From SZUA-36 sp963774415 (GTDB lineage: Bacteria; Pseudomonadota; Gammaproteobacteria; Xanthomonadales; SZUA-36): a stretch of 25,883 nt of DNA. Position numbers and translations under genes: made by a program. This document shows, piece after piece, positions 1 through 7,648 of the stretch. How positions within the stretch are numbered: the first letter of the stretch is position 1; every line of letters begins with the position of its first letter. The stretch lies in NCBI GenBank assembly GCA_963774415.1, contig CAVZEU010000006.1, positions 1 through 25,883 of the forward strand, written 5' to 3'. Under the pieces are notes generated by a model. That model was not told the DNA's origin, made no database searches, and saw nothing but the letters and a program-made list of their open reading frames with translations.

Positions 1-133
1 GGAACGGGTTTCGCTACTCTTTCAGTGGCATTGGGTGCAGGTGAAGAAGTCGCACTAGCGACTTGTTGGTATCTGCTGTGGGTTGTCACGCGCGGAACGG
101 GTTTGACCGGGTCCGCATGGGAAAGCCGGTTGT

Positions 134-400
134 TCAGGTCTGCGTACTCCAACGGCTGGCGTTTGTCCAAAAGATCGAGCCGTCCGCTTTGGTGCATTTG
201 ATCGGCGTTGCGGTTCTGTGGACGACCTGCCGTTTCGTGGGACGTTCGGTTTCGACAGTCCCCGTCGCAGGCTGTGAATGTGTAACGGTGGGTGTTGGAG
301 TCTGGATTTTGCTTTGAAGGTAAAAATAGTGCAGCGCGCCGACGATGCCCAGGCTGAGCACGGACGCCAGCGTAAAAATGATCAGAGTTTCCTTCCTCAT
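134..400 (-). CDS. Small membrane-anchored protein, probably frameshifted (DUF4124-like end)
   Basis: The open frame gives 88 residues. A purine-rich AAGAAGGGGAG stretch sits directly before the ATG. Residues 1-27 form a lysine/arginine-started hydrophobic segment (signal anchor). A Thr/Pro-rich linker follows, then 'IKCTKADGSIFWTNAS', which resembles the short aromatic/Gly motif of DUF4124-type exported proteins. The frame stops at 134. If one base is restored near 155-158 (CGTTGG read as CGTTTGG), the protein continues as 'LEYADLNNR...' without a stop to the left window edge. I infer a single-base deletion, real or a sequencing error, in a longer gene cut by the window. The function is unknown. 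The family assignment is weak and rests on a short motif only. Confidence 0.45.
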   Translation of the reverse strand: MRKETLIIFTLASVLSLGIVGALHYFYLQSKIQTPTPTVTHSQPATGTVETERPTKRQVVHRTATPIKCTKADGSIFWTNASRWSTQT

Positions 401-490
401 CTCCCCTTCTTGAAATCTTCTTGGTATTTTCGCCTGCTACCTTAACCGCTCGCTTGCAACTTGCGCCTGATCCACATCAATAAAGTGTGT

Positions 491-501
491 CCGGAATGAC
501 G
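491..501. repeat. Half copy of dispersed CCGGAATGACG element
   Basis: CCGGAATGACG lies just downstream of the HTH gene's stop codon. It matches the right arm of the complete inverted element at 3853-3877 and of the degenerate element at 1460-1493. Only one arm is visible here. Confidence 0.5.
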
Positions 502-518
502 ACGTGTGGTTTGCGCGG

Positions 519-992
519 TTATGCGGCTGCTTTCCTTTTGACTACAAGGTCAACATCGCAGCTTAAGACGTGCAAAAGCGCGACCAGCTGATTCATGGAT
601 TTGCGGGTGTTTGTCGGGTCCAGCAGTCGGTATAGCTGCGGTACAGAGGTACCGAGTCTTTTGGCGATCTGGCGTCTGCTCAGGCCGCTGGATTTTATTC
701 CGCGTCGTGCTTCCAGGGTGAGTTTGTAGGTCAAAAGATCTGCGAGATATATCGGATCTTCGTTGTATTCGAGAAACTGCTCGATATGTACTGAGCCTTC
801 CTTACCGGATTCCAGCACATACGTAATGGCTTCCTTGGCGAGTTCGCTGTCTACAAAAACCTTCATGATCCGGTCGTCGGTTTGCGGACGGGGTGTTGCT
901 TTGGCATAGGGAAATGACAAGCTCGTCCCGGAATAGGTAAGCACTGAAAACTCTTTTTTCCGGTTGTTTATGTCAACACTGCGGATTTTCAT
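519..992 (-). CDS. DUF2442-like / helix-turn-helix protein (antitoxin-type partner of DUF4160)
   Basis: The 157-residue protein has two parts. Residues 1-75 read like a DUF2442-type beta-rich domain ('MKIRSVDINNRKKEFSV'). Residues 100-150 form a helix-turn-helix ('SGLSRRQIAKRLGTSVPQLYRLLD') followed by 'NQLVALLHVLSCDVDLVV'. The ATG overlaps the stop of the upstream DUF4160 gene by four bases (ATGA), so the two are translationally coupled. DUF4160 and DUF2442 genes are commonly found as neighbours and are often annotated as toxin-antitoxin-like. From the HTH I infer a DNA-binding regulator that may bind the palindrome at 1184-1198. No catalytic motif is seen. The gene looks less GC-rich than the operon genes to the right, which is compatible with transfer. 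Confidence 0.8.
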   Translation of the reverse strand: MKIRSVDINNRKKEFSVLTYSGTSLSFPYAKATPRPQTDDRIMKVFVDSELAKEAITYVLESGKEGSVHIEQFLEYNEDPIYLADLLTYKLTLEARRGIKSSGLSRRQIAKRLGTSVPQLYRLLDPTNTRKSMNQLVALLHVLSCDVDLVVKRKAAA

Positions 993-1183
993 AGTTTGCC
1001 TTCAGCTACCAGTTCCCCGATCAATTGAAGAATCTTTCTGCTGGATTTACCTTGCATGGGCTGTTGGTTTTCCAGGTCCCATTTCAACACCAGCTTTGAG
1101 CGGCGGTAGACGTGCACGTGCCGGGGTGAATGATCGCCTGTCCAGCACAGGAAAACATAGTTTCCCCGTCGTATTTTACCCAC
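989..1183 (-). CDS. DUF4160 domain protein (putative toxin-type partner)
   Basis: This small protein of 64 residues carries the DUF4160 signature 'DHSPRHVHVYRRSKLVLKWDLEN', with the His-x-His element in the middle. It ends in a basic helix 'SSRKILQLIGELVAEGKL'. The length is normal for the family. The only usable start is GTG at 1183, because an in-frame TAA lies four codons upstream. There is no Shine-Dalgarno sequence; a 15-base palindrome sits in that position instead, so the mRNA may be leaderless or poorly translated. It is the first gene of a two-gene unit with the HTH gene. The biochemical activity of DUF4160 is not established, and toxicity is inferred only from the arrangement. Confidence 0.8.
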   Translation of the reverse strand: MGKIRRGNYVFLCWTGDHSPRHVHVYRRSKLVLKWDLENQQPMQGKSSRKILQLIGELVAEGKL

Positions 1184-1198
1184 TGGTAAATGTTACCA
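1184..1198. promoter_or_regulatory. Perfect palindrome next to the DUF4160 start, candidate operator
   Basis: TGGTAAATGTTACCA has six-base arms and a three-base centre and touches the GTG start of the DUF4160 gene. Its position suits autoregulation by the HTH protein of the same unit. The binding protein is inferred, not shown. Confidence 0.45.
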
Positions 1199-1533
1199 TT
1201 GAAGGTACCACTTATAAGACGTTGCGGCAACCCCGTCGATATTCGGTGCACCAGGAAAAGGCAGGTAAGAAATCCGGCGAAAGGCGGTGGCTTCCACTTT
1301 TTCAAAGCAATGTGTACGTGCTTTCGAAGCCCCTGTTTTGTGTCATTCGCATGGGATGAGCATGCTTCAGGGGCTACCTGATGACTATCGGGTTTGAATG
1401 TAATTTGTGTAGGTGAGGGTAGATTCCGGGTTTCGATATGCGCACGTTTATGGTGGGAGATTCCGGGTCGAGCTTCGCGCGTCCGGAATGACGGGGGCGG
1501 TGAGGCGCTGCGCGCGTCCGGAATATCAGAAAA
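1199..1533. other. Intergenic region with no gene seen
   Basis: About 335 bases lie between the 3' end of the thioesterase remnant and the DUF4160 operator. Open frames here lack family motifs and ribosome sites. A GGTACC hexamer near 1204 and AT-rich TTATAA near 1211 may belong to the DUF4160 promoter, but no convincing -35/-10 pair was found. The left half is filled by the CCGGAAT repeats at 1423-1524. Confidence 0.5.
1423..1524. repeat. Cluster of ATTCCGG / CCGGAAT arms (degenerate dispersed element)
   Basis: ATTCCGG occurs at 1423 and 1460, and CCGGAAT at 1483 and 1518. The pair 1460-1466 and 1483-1489 forms a perfect seven-base inverted repeat around a 16-base loop and is followed by GACG, as in the complete copy at 3853. 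GCGCGTCCGGAAT is repeated directly (1479 and 1514). Confidence 0.55.
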
Positions 1534-1972
<439 letters not shown>

Positions 1973-1982
1973 CGTGGGCGCC

Positions 1983-2899
1983 TTACTCGGGCAGCGGGAT
2001 GAATTCGTCTTCATCCCCCGGCACTTTCGGGAAACGGCCTTCCTTCCAGTCGGCCTTGGCCTTGTCGATGCGCTCCTTGCGGCTCGAGACGAAATTCCAC
2101 TCGATGAAGCGGTCCGTCATCTTCTCGCCGCCGATGATGCCGATACGGGCCTCGCTTTTCGCCTCGAGGCGGATGCCCGGTACATCGGCAAACACCGCCA
2201 TCGTGTGCTCGGCGATCTGGGTAGTCGCCCGCCGCCAGGCGGCCGCTGGCGACATAGACGGCGCGCTCCTGCGCCTGCGGCAGCGTCAGCGCCTGGCCCG
2301 CCTGCAGGTGCGCCTCCACGTACAGGGTCTCGGCGAAGGTCTTGACCGGCGAGGTCACGCCAAAGGCGCTGCCCATCATCACGCGCACGGGCACCTCGCC
2401 GACCGTGACCCTGGGTATGTCCTTGCCGGGGTAGTGATAGAACGCCGGCTCGGCCTCCTCGTCGGCCTCCGGCAGCGCCAGCCACAGCTGCAGGCCGTGC
2501 GCCCGGTGGAGCCTGGCCTTGACCTCGGGGCGTTCGCGCTCGGAATGGACGATGCCGCGCTCCGGCCACCATCAGGTTGATATCGCCGGGGTGTATCGCC
2601 TGTTCGTTGCCGAGCGAATCGCGGTGCACGATTTCGCCCTCGAACAGGTACGTCACCGTGGCCAGGTTGATGTGCGGGTGCGGGCGCACGTTGACGCCCT
2701 CGCCGGGCGCGAACTCGGCCGGGCCCATGTGATCGAAGAAAATCCACGGGCCGACCATCCTGCGCTCGGTGGTCGGCAGCACGCGGCGCACCGAAAAGCC
2801 GCCGAGGTCCCTTTCCCGCGGCTTGATAATCAGTTCGATGCCGGCGCTGCCTTGCTCGAAATCGCAGGTCTGCTCGGCGATTCTTGTCTCGGTGCTCAT
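1983..2899 (-). pseudogene. Pirin family protein, two single-base frameshifts
   Basis: Three consecutive frames together give a full pirin of about 305 residues. Frame one (from 2899) has 'FDHMGPAEFAPG' and the metal-site element 'HPHINLATVTYLFEGEI'. An extra base near 2560-2562 interrupts it. Frame two restores 'RGIVHSERE', which carries the second His and Glu ligands, then 'PVRVMMGSAFGVTSPVKT'. Another extra base in GGG at 2219-2221 leads to frame three, 'QIAEHTMAVFADVPGIR', ending 'DEFIPLPE'. Pirins are cupin proteins, some with quercetinase activity. All four metal ligands are present, so the damage is only in reading frame. The start has a good AAGGAGA ribosome site. A two-gene unit with the thioesterase is likely. 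Confidence 0.8.
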
Positions 2900-3038
2900 G
2901 CTGTCTCCTTCTCCAAGCGCCTTCGCTGGCGCCGCCTCGCGCTCAACTCAGGCGGCCTCGCCAGAGAATACCAGTTTTATTTCAAGCTGGGCACCGACTG
3001 CCCGTGCGGCGCCTTGCGGTGTGCTCAAGGTAAAAGGT

Positions 3039-3347
3039 TCAACTGATAGATCGCCCCAACTCCTTCTTTGAAACACCAAGCGCCAACAGAGATTTGATAA
3101 GCAGGTCGATGGAAACGGCAGGATCTCCCGCCTCCATTTTTGCCACCCGCGACTGGCTGGAATGCACCAGGTGGGCGAGTTCGGTTTGAGTCAGGTTCCG
3201 GCTCACTCTTTTCGATCTTAGTTTGTCACTCAAAGCCAGCTTCAGCTCTATGTAGCTCGTCTCCGCCTTCGAAAGCCCCAGAAACGCATCGGCTGAGCCA
3301 AATTTCCAGCCCTTTCTTTCCAGTTTTGCCCGCTTGGTTTTATGCAT
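3039..3347 (-). CDS. XRE-family antitoxin (HigA-like)
   Basis: The 102-residue protein has a Cro/C1-type helix-turn-helix around residues 45-95 ('NLTQTELAHLVHSSQSRVAKMEAG', then 'VSIDLLIKSLLALG'). The N-terminal 40 residues are charged and may wrap the toxin. It overlaps the upstream toxin gene by eight bases, the toxin-first order typical of HigBA-like systems. In that family the antitoxin neutralises the toxin and represses the shared promoter. The palindrome at 3686-3703 is the probable target. The gene looks less GC-rich than the operon genes to the right. Confidence 0.88.
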   Translation of the reverse strand: MHKTKRAKLERKGWKFGSADAFLGLSKAETSYIELKLALSDKLRSKRVSRNLTQTELAHLVHSSQSRVAKMEAGDPAVSIDLLIKSLLALGVSKKELGRSIS

Positions 3348-3672
3348 TGTCGTACTCCACTAAGCGTCGTTTGCACAGGTCAATAATTCTTTTAGGTGTC
3401 TTGCCTGTTTTCTTGCGAAACACCTCAAGCAGAATAATTGCATCTGCATCAATCCGGCACATTATTCGCCAACTCACTTCATGGTCCGTAATCCGAACCT
3501 GGTGGCAACGAGCACCCAGCACGGGCATGGGACGAGAATGAGGCATGCCAAGTGACTCACCACGCTGGAGCAATCGCAGCAAGATTCCTGCCTTGACCCG
3601 TGCCTCTTTTGAAAATGGCGGTGTCTTTACCGACCCGTGCAGCCAGACCAGGGGTTTATCTGGCTGGCCCAT
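3340..3672 (-). CDS. Gp49-like / RelE-superfamily toxin (HigB-like, DUF891)
   Basis: The 110-residue protein starts 'KPLVWLHGSVKTPPFSKEAR' and contains 'SLGMPHSRPMPVLGARCHQVRI', then 'WRIMCRIDADAIILLEVFRKKT', ending with 'PKRIIDLCKRRLVEYD'. This is the standard layout of the phage-derived Gp49-like toxins related to HigB/RelE, which act as ribosome-dependent mRNA nucleases. Full family length is kept and no damage is seen. The ATG at 3672 has no Shine-Dalgarno sequence and lies 10 bases from the predicted -10 box, so translation may be leaderless. It forms a pair with the XRE antitoxin. The mRNA-cleaving role comes from the family. Confidence 0.9.
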   Translation of the reverse strand: MGQPDKPLVWLHGSVKTPPFSKEARVKAGILLRLLQRGESLGMPHSRPMPVLGARCHQVRITDHEVSWRIMCRIDADAIILLEVFRKKTGKTPKRIIDLCKRRLVEYDNA

Positions 3673-3681
3673 TCGGGAAGT

Positions 3682-3710
3682 ATATTATGTCGTATTTGAC
3701 ATATTTGCAA
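3682..3710 (-). promoter_or_regulatory. Sigma-70-like promoter of the toxin-antitoxin pair
   Basis: Read on the minus strand: TTGCAA, 17 bases, TAATAT. Transcription would start only a few bases before the toxin ATG. The spacer and -10 box contain the palindrome at 3686-3703, so a bound antitoxin would block RNA polymerase. Confidence 0.6.
3686..3703. promoter_or_regulatory. Inverted repeat TATGTC-N6-GACATA, candidate antitoxin operator
   Basis: Perfect six-base arms around GTATTT lie across the spacer and the edge of the -10 box. This is a usual operator size and position for XRE antitoxins. Confidence 0.55.
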
Positions 3711-3852
3711 CCGTGGCCGCGGTGCGCGAAACCGCTCTGCTTTGTTATGCGATGAAATGCCATGTTCAAACTCAGCATGGCCGAAAACTTCAACCGGCAG
3801 TATTCATAGAAGACGACAATTGATGTAGGAAATTAGCCAGCTTGGTTACCGG

Positions 3853-3877
3853 ATTCCGGGCCAAGCCCGGAATGACG
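3853..3877. repeat. Complete copy of the dispersed palindromic element
   Basis: Nine-base arms ATTCCGGGC / GCCCGGAAT surround a CAA loop, followed by GACG. It sits between the DUF2237 gene and the toxin-antitoxin promoter. The other copies in this window are halves or degenerate. Similar intergenic palindromes are common in proteobacterial genomes. Confidence 0.65.
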
Positions 3878-3919
3878 ATGTGGGGGTCTGACTGACGCTG
3901 TGGGGTTCGGAATGCCGGC

Positions 3920-4291
3920 TCAGACCAGGTCCACCGCGAAGCGCTTCAGATCGGCCAGCTTGACGATGCGCAGCGCGGCCGCGTGGGTCGCCTGCAGCAC
4001 CACCCGCGGCGCCCTGCCCGCCTTCAGCGCTTCCTGCCAGCGGGCCGCGCACAAACACCACTGATCGCCGGGTTTAAGGCCCGGGAAGCCGAACTCGGGC
4101 ATCGGCGTCGTGAGGTCGTTGCCCTTCTCGCGCGAGAATTCCAGGAACTCGGCGGTCACCCGCACGCACACGGTGTGCGAGCCCAGGTCGGTGGCGTCGG
4201 TGTTGCAGCAGCCGTCGCGGAAAAATCCGGTCAGCGGTTTCTCGGAGCAGGGCACGAGCGGTTCGCCCAGTACATTCAGTTTGGCTTCCAT
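3920..4291 (-). CDS. DUF2237 family protein (COG3651)
   Basis: Starting at the ATG at 4291, which has a clear AAGGAACC ribosome site, the protein is 123 residues. It follows the DUF2237 pattern: 'NVLGEPLVPCSEKPLTGFF', 'RDGCCNTDATDLGSHTVC', 'EFLEFSREKGNDL', 'FGFPGLKPGDQWCLCAARW', and 'LQATHAAALRIVKLADLKRF'. Conserved cysteines in DGCCNT and WCLCA suggest metal or redox chemistry, but the function of the family is not known. The open frame extends 21 codons further upstream without any motif, so the downstream start is preferred. It is a single gene. The 170 bases between it and the peptidase operon hold no gene. Confidence 0.9.
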   Translation of the reverse strand: MEAKLNVLGEPLVPCSEKPLTGFFRDGCCNTDATDLGSHTVCVRVTAEFLEFSREKGNDLTTPMPEFGFPGLKPGDQWCLCAARWQEALKAGRAPRVVLQATHAAALRIVKLADLKRFAVDLV

Positions 4292-4463
4292 GGGTTCCTT
4301 TTCACTTTGGGTCAACGCGGCACTGAAGAGTGTAGCACCGGCGGCGGGTGACATTCACGTCGATGGGATAAAAGCCAACACATTCTGCGCATGCTTGGCG
4401 GAGATTACACCCCCTGTTCTCCGCAGATGCGGACGGCGCCTCAATGGCAGGAGGCGGTGAGCA

Positions 4464-6047
4464 TCAGCGCACCGCCGCGGCCAGCGCGCGCACATCCCGC
4501 GCCAGCCGGTGCCGCGCGGTCTCGTCCCGGTACATCGTGTGGCCGCCTTGGTAGCAGCGGAAAGTGTAGGCCTTTTTCAATGCACCCTCGAGGTGCTCTT
4601 CGACGGCCGCGTTGGCGGCGCAACTGTTGAGGGAATCATAGCGCCCGGCGGCGACCAGCACCTTCAGGTCCGGGTCGAGGTCGACCGCGTCGGCGGCAGA
4701 GGGCAGCGGCGGGCCCAGTTGCGGCGGGCCGCCGCCGCGCTTGACCGCTTTGTCGATTGCCGCCTTGACCTCTTCCGGCGACAGCTCGGCCGTGGCGTAA
4801 TTCCAGCGCAGGTTGACCGATGCCGGATACTTGCCATTGGGAGCATAGCCGTCCTGCAAATGCTCGGTGCCGACATACGGCAGGGCCGTGCGGTAGCCGA
4901 GGTCATGGCGCAGGTAGCTCACGATGGCCTGCCGCCGGCCCGATTCGGCGCCCGGCTCCACACCGGCCCCGTTGTCGTGCACGATGCGCATGTTGAAAAC
5001 ATCCAGCGTCTTGCCCGATGCCGCAAGCAGGCCCTCGCGGTACGCGCGCGGGCTGATCGCCAGGCTCTCACGGTCGATCAGAGCGGGCGGCATGCCGGTA
5101 TAGCGCGAGAGCCCCTGAACGACCGCGTCGCGCTCCGCGTTACTGAGGCCATCGACGTGCGCGAGTGCCGGCGCATAGACTTCCCGCACCCAGGTCTCGG
5201 CCTGAGCGCGGATATCGGCCGCGGAATCGCCCAGGTCCGGCGCCAGCTTTTTGTGATAAAGCGCGGTGGTGGAGCGGTCGACCGCGCGCAGCGCCTGCGC
5301 CAGGGCCGGCGAAATTACATCGCGGTTGAGGCCCGCCCCGCCCGAGATCAGTACCAGCGCCCGCAGCGGCAGGCCCTGCTCGAGGAGGCGATAACCAACG
5401 CTGCCGGCGCGCCCGGCGCCCCAGCTTTCGCCGGCGAGCAGCACGGGCTGACCCTCGGCCGCGTGCAGCAGGCGCCAGGCGCGCACGAACTCGGTCACCG
5501 AGGCCACGTCGCCGAGTGTGCCGTAGAACTCGTCCGCGTACTCGGTCATTACCGGACGGCTGAAGCCGGTGCCGACCGGGTCGACGAAGACGAGGTCGGT
5601 GGCCGTCAGCCAGGTATCTTCATTGTCGGTCAAGGCGCCATTGTGCAGCCGCCTGGGACCGGCGGCTTCGAAATGCAGCAGGGCCGAGTTGGCCCCCGGC
5701 CCGCCGTTCCAGACGAAGGCGAGGGGCCGCGGCTTGCCCTCTGCTTTGACGCGATAGGCAATATAGAACATGTAGCCGTGCGGCGCGCCGGTGGCGACGT
5801 CGCGGATGGCCACGCGGCCGGTCTCGGCCGTATACGCCAGGGTTTTGCCATTGACGCGTATATGGTGTTCGGTTCGAACCACGGGGTCTGCCGCGGCGCT
5901 CATCGCCGCTGCGGATTGCTCCGCCGGGGCTTGCACGGCGCACGCCGCAGCAGACATAAGCAGTGAGGGTAAAGCGACCGCCAACAGGACGGTTCCGATG
6001 ACTCCCCGCGCCCTGACGGGCGTGGGTACGCGGCTGCGTGCTGGCAT
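4464..6047 (-). CDS. Exported S10-family serine carboxypeptidase D
   Basis: This is the last gene of the ten-gene operon and encodes 527 residues. AGGAGG lies six bases before the ATG at 6047; another ATG at 6053 overlaps the stop of the M61 gene but has no spacing. An Arg-rich start and a hydrophobic stretch to about residue 35 ('GTVLLAVALPSLLMSAAAC') form a signal peptide. The oxyanion motif is 'FVWNGGPGANSALLHF' and 'FVDPVGTGFSR' follows. The nucleophile is Ser208 in GESWG, where most relatives have GESYG. Asp471 in 'AAGRYDS' and His503 in 'GGHTMY' complete the triad. S10 enzymes remove C-terminal residues from peptides. I infer envelope-located peptide trimming; the specificity is unknown. 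Confidence 0.9.
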   Translation of the reverse strand: MPARSRVPTPVRARGVIGTVLLAVALPSLLMSAAACAVQAPAEQSAAAMSAAADPVVRTEHHIRVNGKTLAYTAETGRVAIRDVATGAPHGYMFYIAYRVKAEGKPRPLAFVWNGGPGANSALLHFEAAGPRRLHNGALTDNEDTWLTATDLVFVDPVGTGFSRPVMTEYADEFYGTLGDVASVTEFVRAWRLLHAAEGQPVLLAGESWGAGRAGSVGYRLLEQGLPLRALVLISGGAGLNRDVISPALAQALRAVDRSTTALYHKKLAPDLGDSAADIRAQAETWVREVYAPALAHVDGLSNAERDAVVQGLSRYTGMPPALIDRESLAISPRAYREGLLAASGKTLDVFNMRIVHDNGAGVEPGAESGRRQAIVSYLRHDLGYRTALPYVGTEHLQDGYAPNGKYPASVNLRWNYATAELSPEEVKAAIDKAVKRGGGPPQLGPPLPSAADAVDLDPDLKVLVAAGRYDSLNSCAANAAVEEHLEGALKKAYTFRCYQGGHTMYRDETARHRLARDVRALAAAVR

Positions 6048-6049
6048 AT

Positions 6050-7648
6050 TCATCCTCCTGCGCATGCCGTATCCGGCACACCGCTCTTGCGCGTCCACTG
6101 GTAGCCCGGGACTTCCCCGCCGTCTTCGGTCTCGTAGGTCGCCGGCCGGCGTTCGAAGCACGGCCCGAACGCGTTCGAGACCGGCACGTAACCTTCGCCG
6201 CCGAGCACCCGCGCCTTGAATTCAAGCGCTGCCTGCGGGCCCAACTCGGCGCTGATGGCCTGCATCCAGGCGTTGCGGTCGAACTTGAAGGCAGGCTCGT
6301 CGTGGCGGCGGCGGAAGATCGCGAGCGTCACGTCGTCGAGGTTGCGCTTGCCGTTCGAGCGCGCACGGATACGCGCGTCGAGGTCGGCGAAATACATCGT
6401 GCCGCGGGCATACGGCGTACTGCGGATCTCTTCATTGCGAAAACCCACCCTGGCAATGTCCTCGGCCGACATGTGGAGCGCCGGGCTGGTGTAATAACGC
6501 TCGGTCAGGCGGCCAATCGCGGCACCGTAGTCGGCCACGGATTCGAAACCGCCGCGCAGCGGCAGCACCAGCGTATAGTAGCTGGTCAGCCCTTCGCTGA
6601 ACCAGGCCTTGACGCCCTGCGGGCCCTCGACCTGCCCGACCCACATGTGAATCATCTCGTGGATCAGGGTGCCGCGCGGTGCGGCGCCGTTCGTTTCCTC
6701 GCCGCTCCTGGGACCGCCCGAGAGCATGAAGGACGCCCCTAGTTCGGTGCCCGAGAAGTGCGTCAGCTTGGAATCGATGATCCGCATGAAGACACGGTAG
6801 CGCGGCGACGGTGACAAATAGCCGAAGAAATCCGCGAGCCAGGCGTAAACGGCGCCGAGGCGCTTCGACTCCACCGCCGGGTCGAAGGGGAAATGCCCCA
6901 GCCAGGTGGCGCTGAAGCCGTTGGCATCGCCGATGGCGGGCCATCGCCCGAGCGGCCCGGCCATGTACCAGCCCTGCCACAACTCCTTGGGGGCGCCGCT
7001 GAGTTCGAACTCTCCCATCCCCCAGCTGCTGATGCCGCTGGCGAAGGTCCTGAATGCGCTGAGATCCCAACGCACGCGCGAGAAGGTCGAGTCGGCATTT
7101 TCCGGCACCACCAGGAAGGCCGACCCGGCGCCGCTGACGCCGCCCGCGGTGGGCTTGATGTTGAACGGCGGACCGCGCCGGTCGGTGTGGCCCTCGACTG
7201 CGGTGAAATAACGCACGCGCACCGGGAAGCTGACCGCGCGCCTTGCCTGCCAGTGGCGGAAATAGGGGAAGCCGCCGGGTGATGCGGGATCGTCCTTGTG
7301 ATCGAGTCGTACTGTGCCGTGCCGATCGGTCACTTCGAGTTGCATCACCCGGTCGGCGATACCGTAGGCGCCGTAATAGACCACCGGCGCGGTCAGGCGG
7401 AGCCGTTCGGCGCCTTTTTTGAGCCCGCCGTAGATCACAGAATCCACGGCGATCCCGGTGACTTTGTCGTGGCCATCGACCCTTGGTTGCAGCACCGCCT
7501 CGAAACGTGGCGGCGCGGCGGGACCTTCACGCAGCAAGTCCGTTTGCCGGGTGCAAGCGGGCAGCAATAGCGCCGCAATGGCCGCCAAAATCCATGGCCC
7601 CGGGCACAGCGCCCGCGCGCTTCGATGGCGGCCGGAAACCCGCTTCAT
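6050..7648 (-). CDS. M61-like zinc aminopeptidase, probable lipoprotein, no PDZ domain
   Basis: The 532-residue protein begins with a basic region and a hydrophobic segment ending in a lipobox-like LPAC, so Cys32 is probably lipidated. The gluzincin zinc site is clear: His330-Glu331-x-x-His334 ('HEMIHMW') and the third ligand Glu352 in 'WFSEGLTSYY'. A conserved block 'TPYARGTMYFADLDARIR' lies downstream. M61 enzymes are glycyl-type aminopeptidases. The paralogue at 9205-10965 has a PDZ domain between its 'AFGPCF' motif and its C-terminal 'GVPD' motif. Here the two motifs (Cys497 and Cys529) are only about 30 residues apart, so the PDZ domain is missing. The start overlaps the stop of S10 peptidase C by four bases (ATGA). 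Confidence 0.9.
   Translation of the reverse strand: MKRVSGRHRSARALCPGPWILAAIAALLLPACTRQTDLLREGPAAPPRFEAVLQPRVDGHDKVTGIAVDSVIYGGLKKGAERLRLTAPVVYYGAYGIADRVMQLEVTDRHGTVRLDHKDDPASPGGFPYFRHWQARRAVSFPVRVRYFTAVEGHTDRRGPPFNIKPTAGGVSGAGSAFLVVPENADSTFSRVRWDLSAFRTFASGISSWGMGEFELSGAPKELWQGWYMAGPLGRWPAIGDANGFSATWLGHFPFDPAVESKRLGAVYAWLADFFGYLSPSPRYRVFMRIIDSKLTHFSGTELGASFMLSGGPRSGEETNGAAPRGTLIHEMIHMWVGQVEGPQGVKAWFSEGLTSYYTLVLPLRGGFESVADYGAAIGRLTERYYTSPALHMSAEDIARVGFRNEEIRSTPYARGTMYFADLDARIRARSNGKRNLDDVTLAIFRRRHDEPAFKFDRNAWMQAISAELGPQAALEFKARVLGGEGYVPVSNAFGPCFERRPATYETEDGGEVPGYQWTRKSGVPDTACAGG

Noticed and set aside
4421..4432. CCGCA-GA-TGCGG palindrome downstream of the peptidase operon as its terminator
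   Set aside because: Short stem, two-base loop and no U-run after it on the minus strand.
4509..5966. Long plus-strand open frame (485 codons) opposite S10 peptidase D
   Set aside because: It is antisense to a gene with signal peptide, oxyanion motif and full triad; its translation is Arg/Gly/Gln-rich with no domain. High GC leaves few stops on the other strand.
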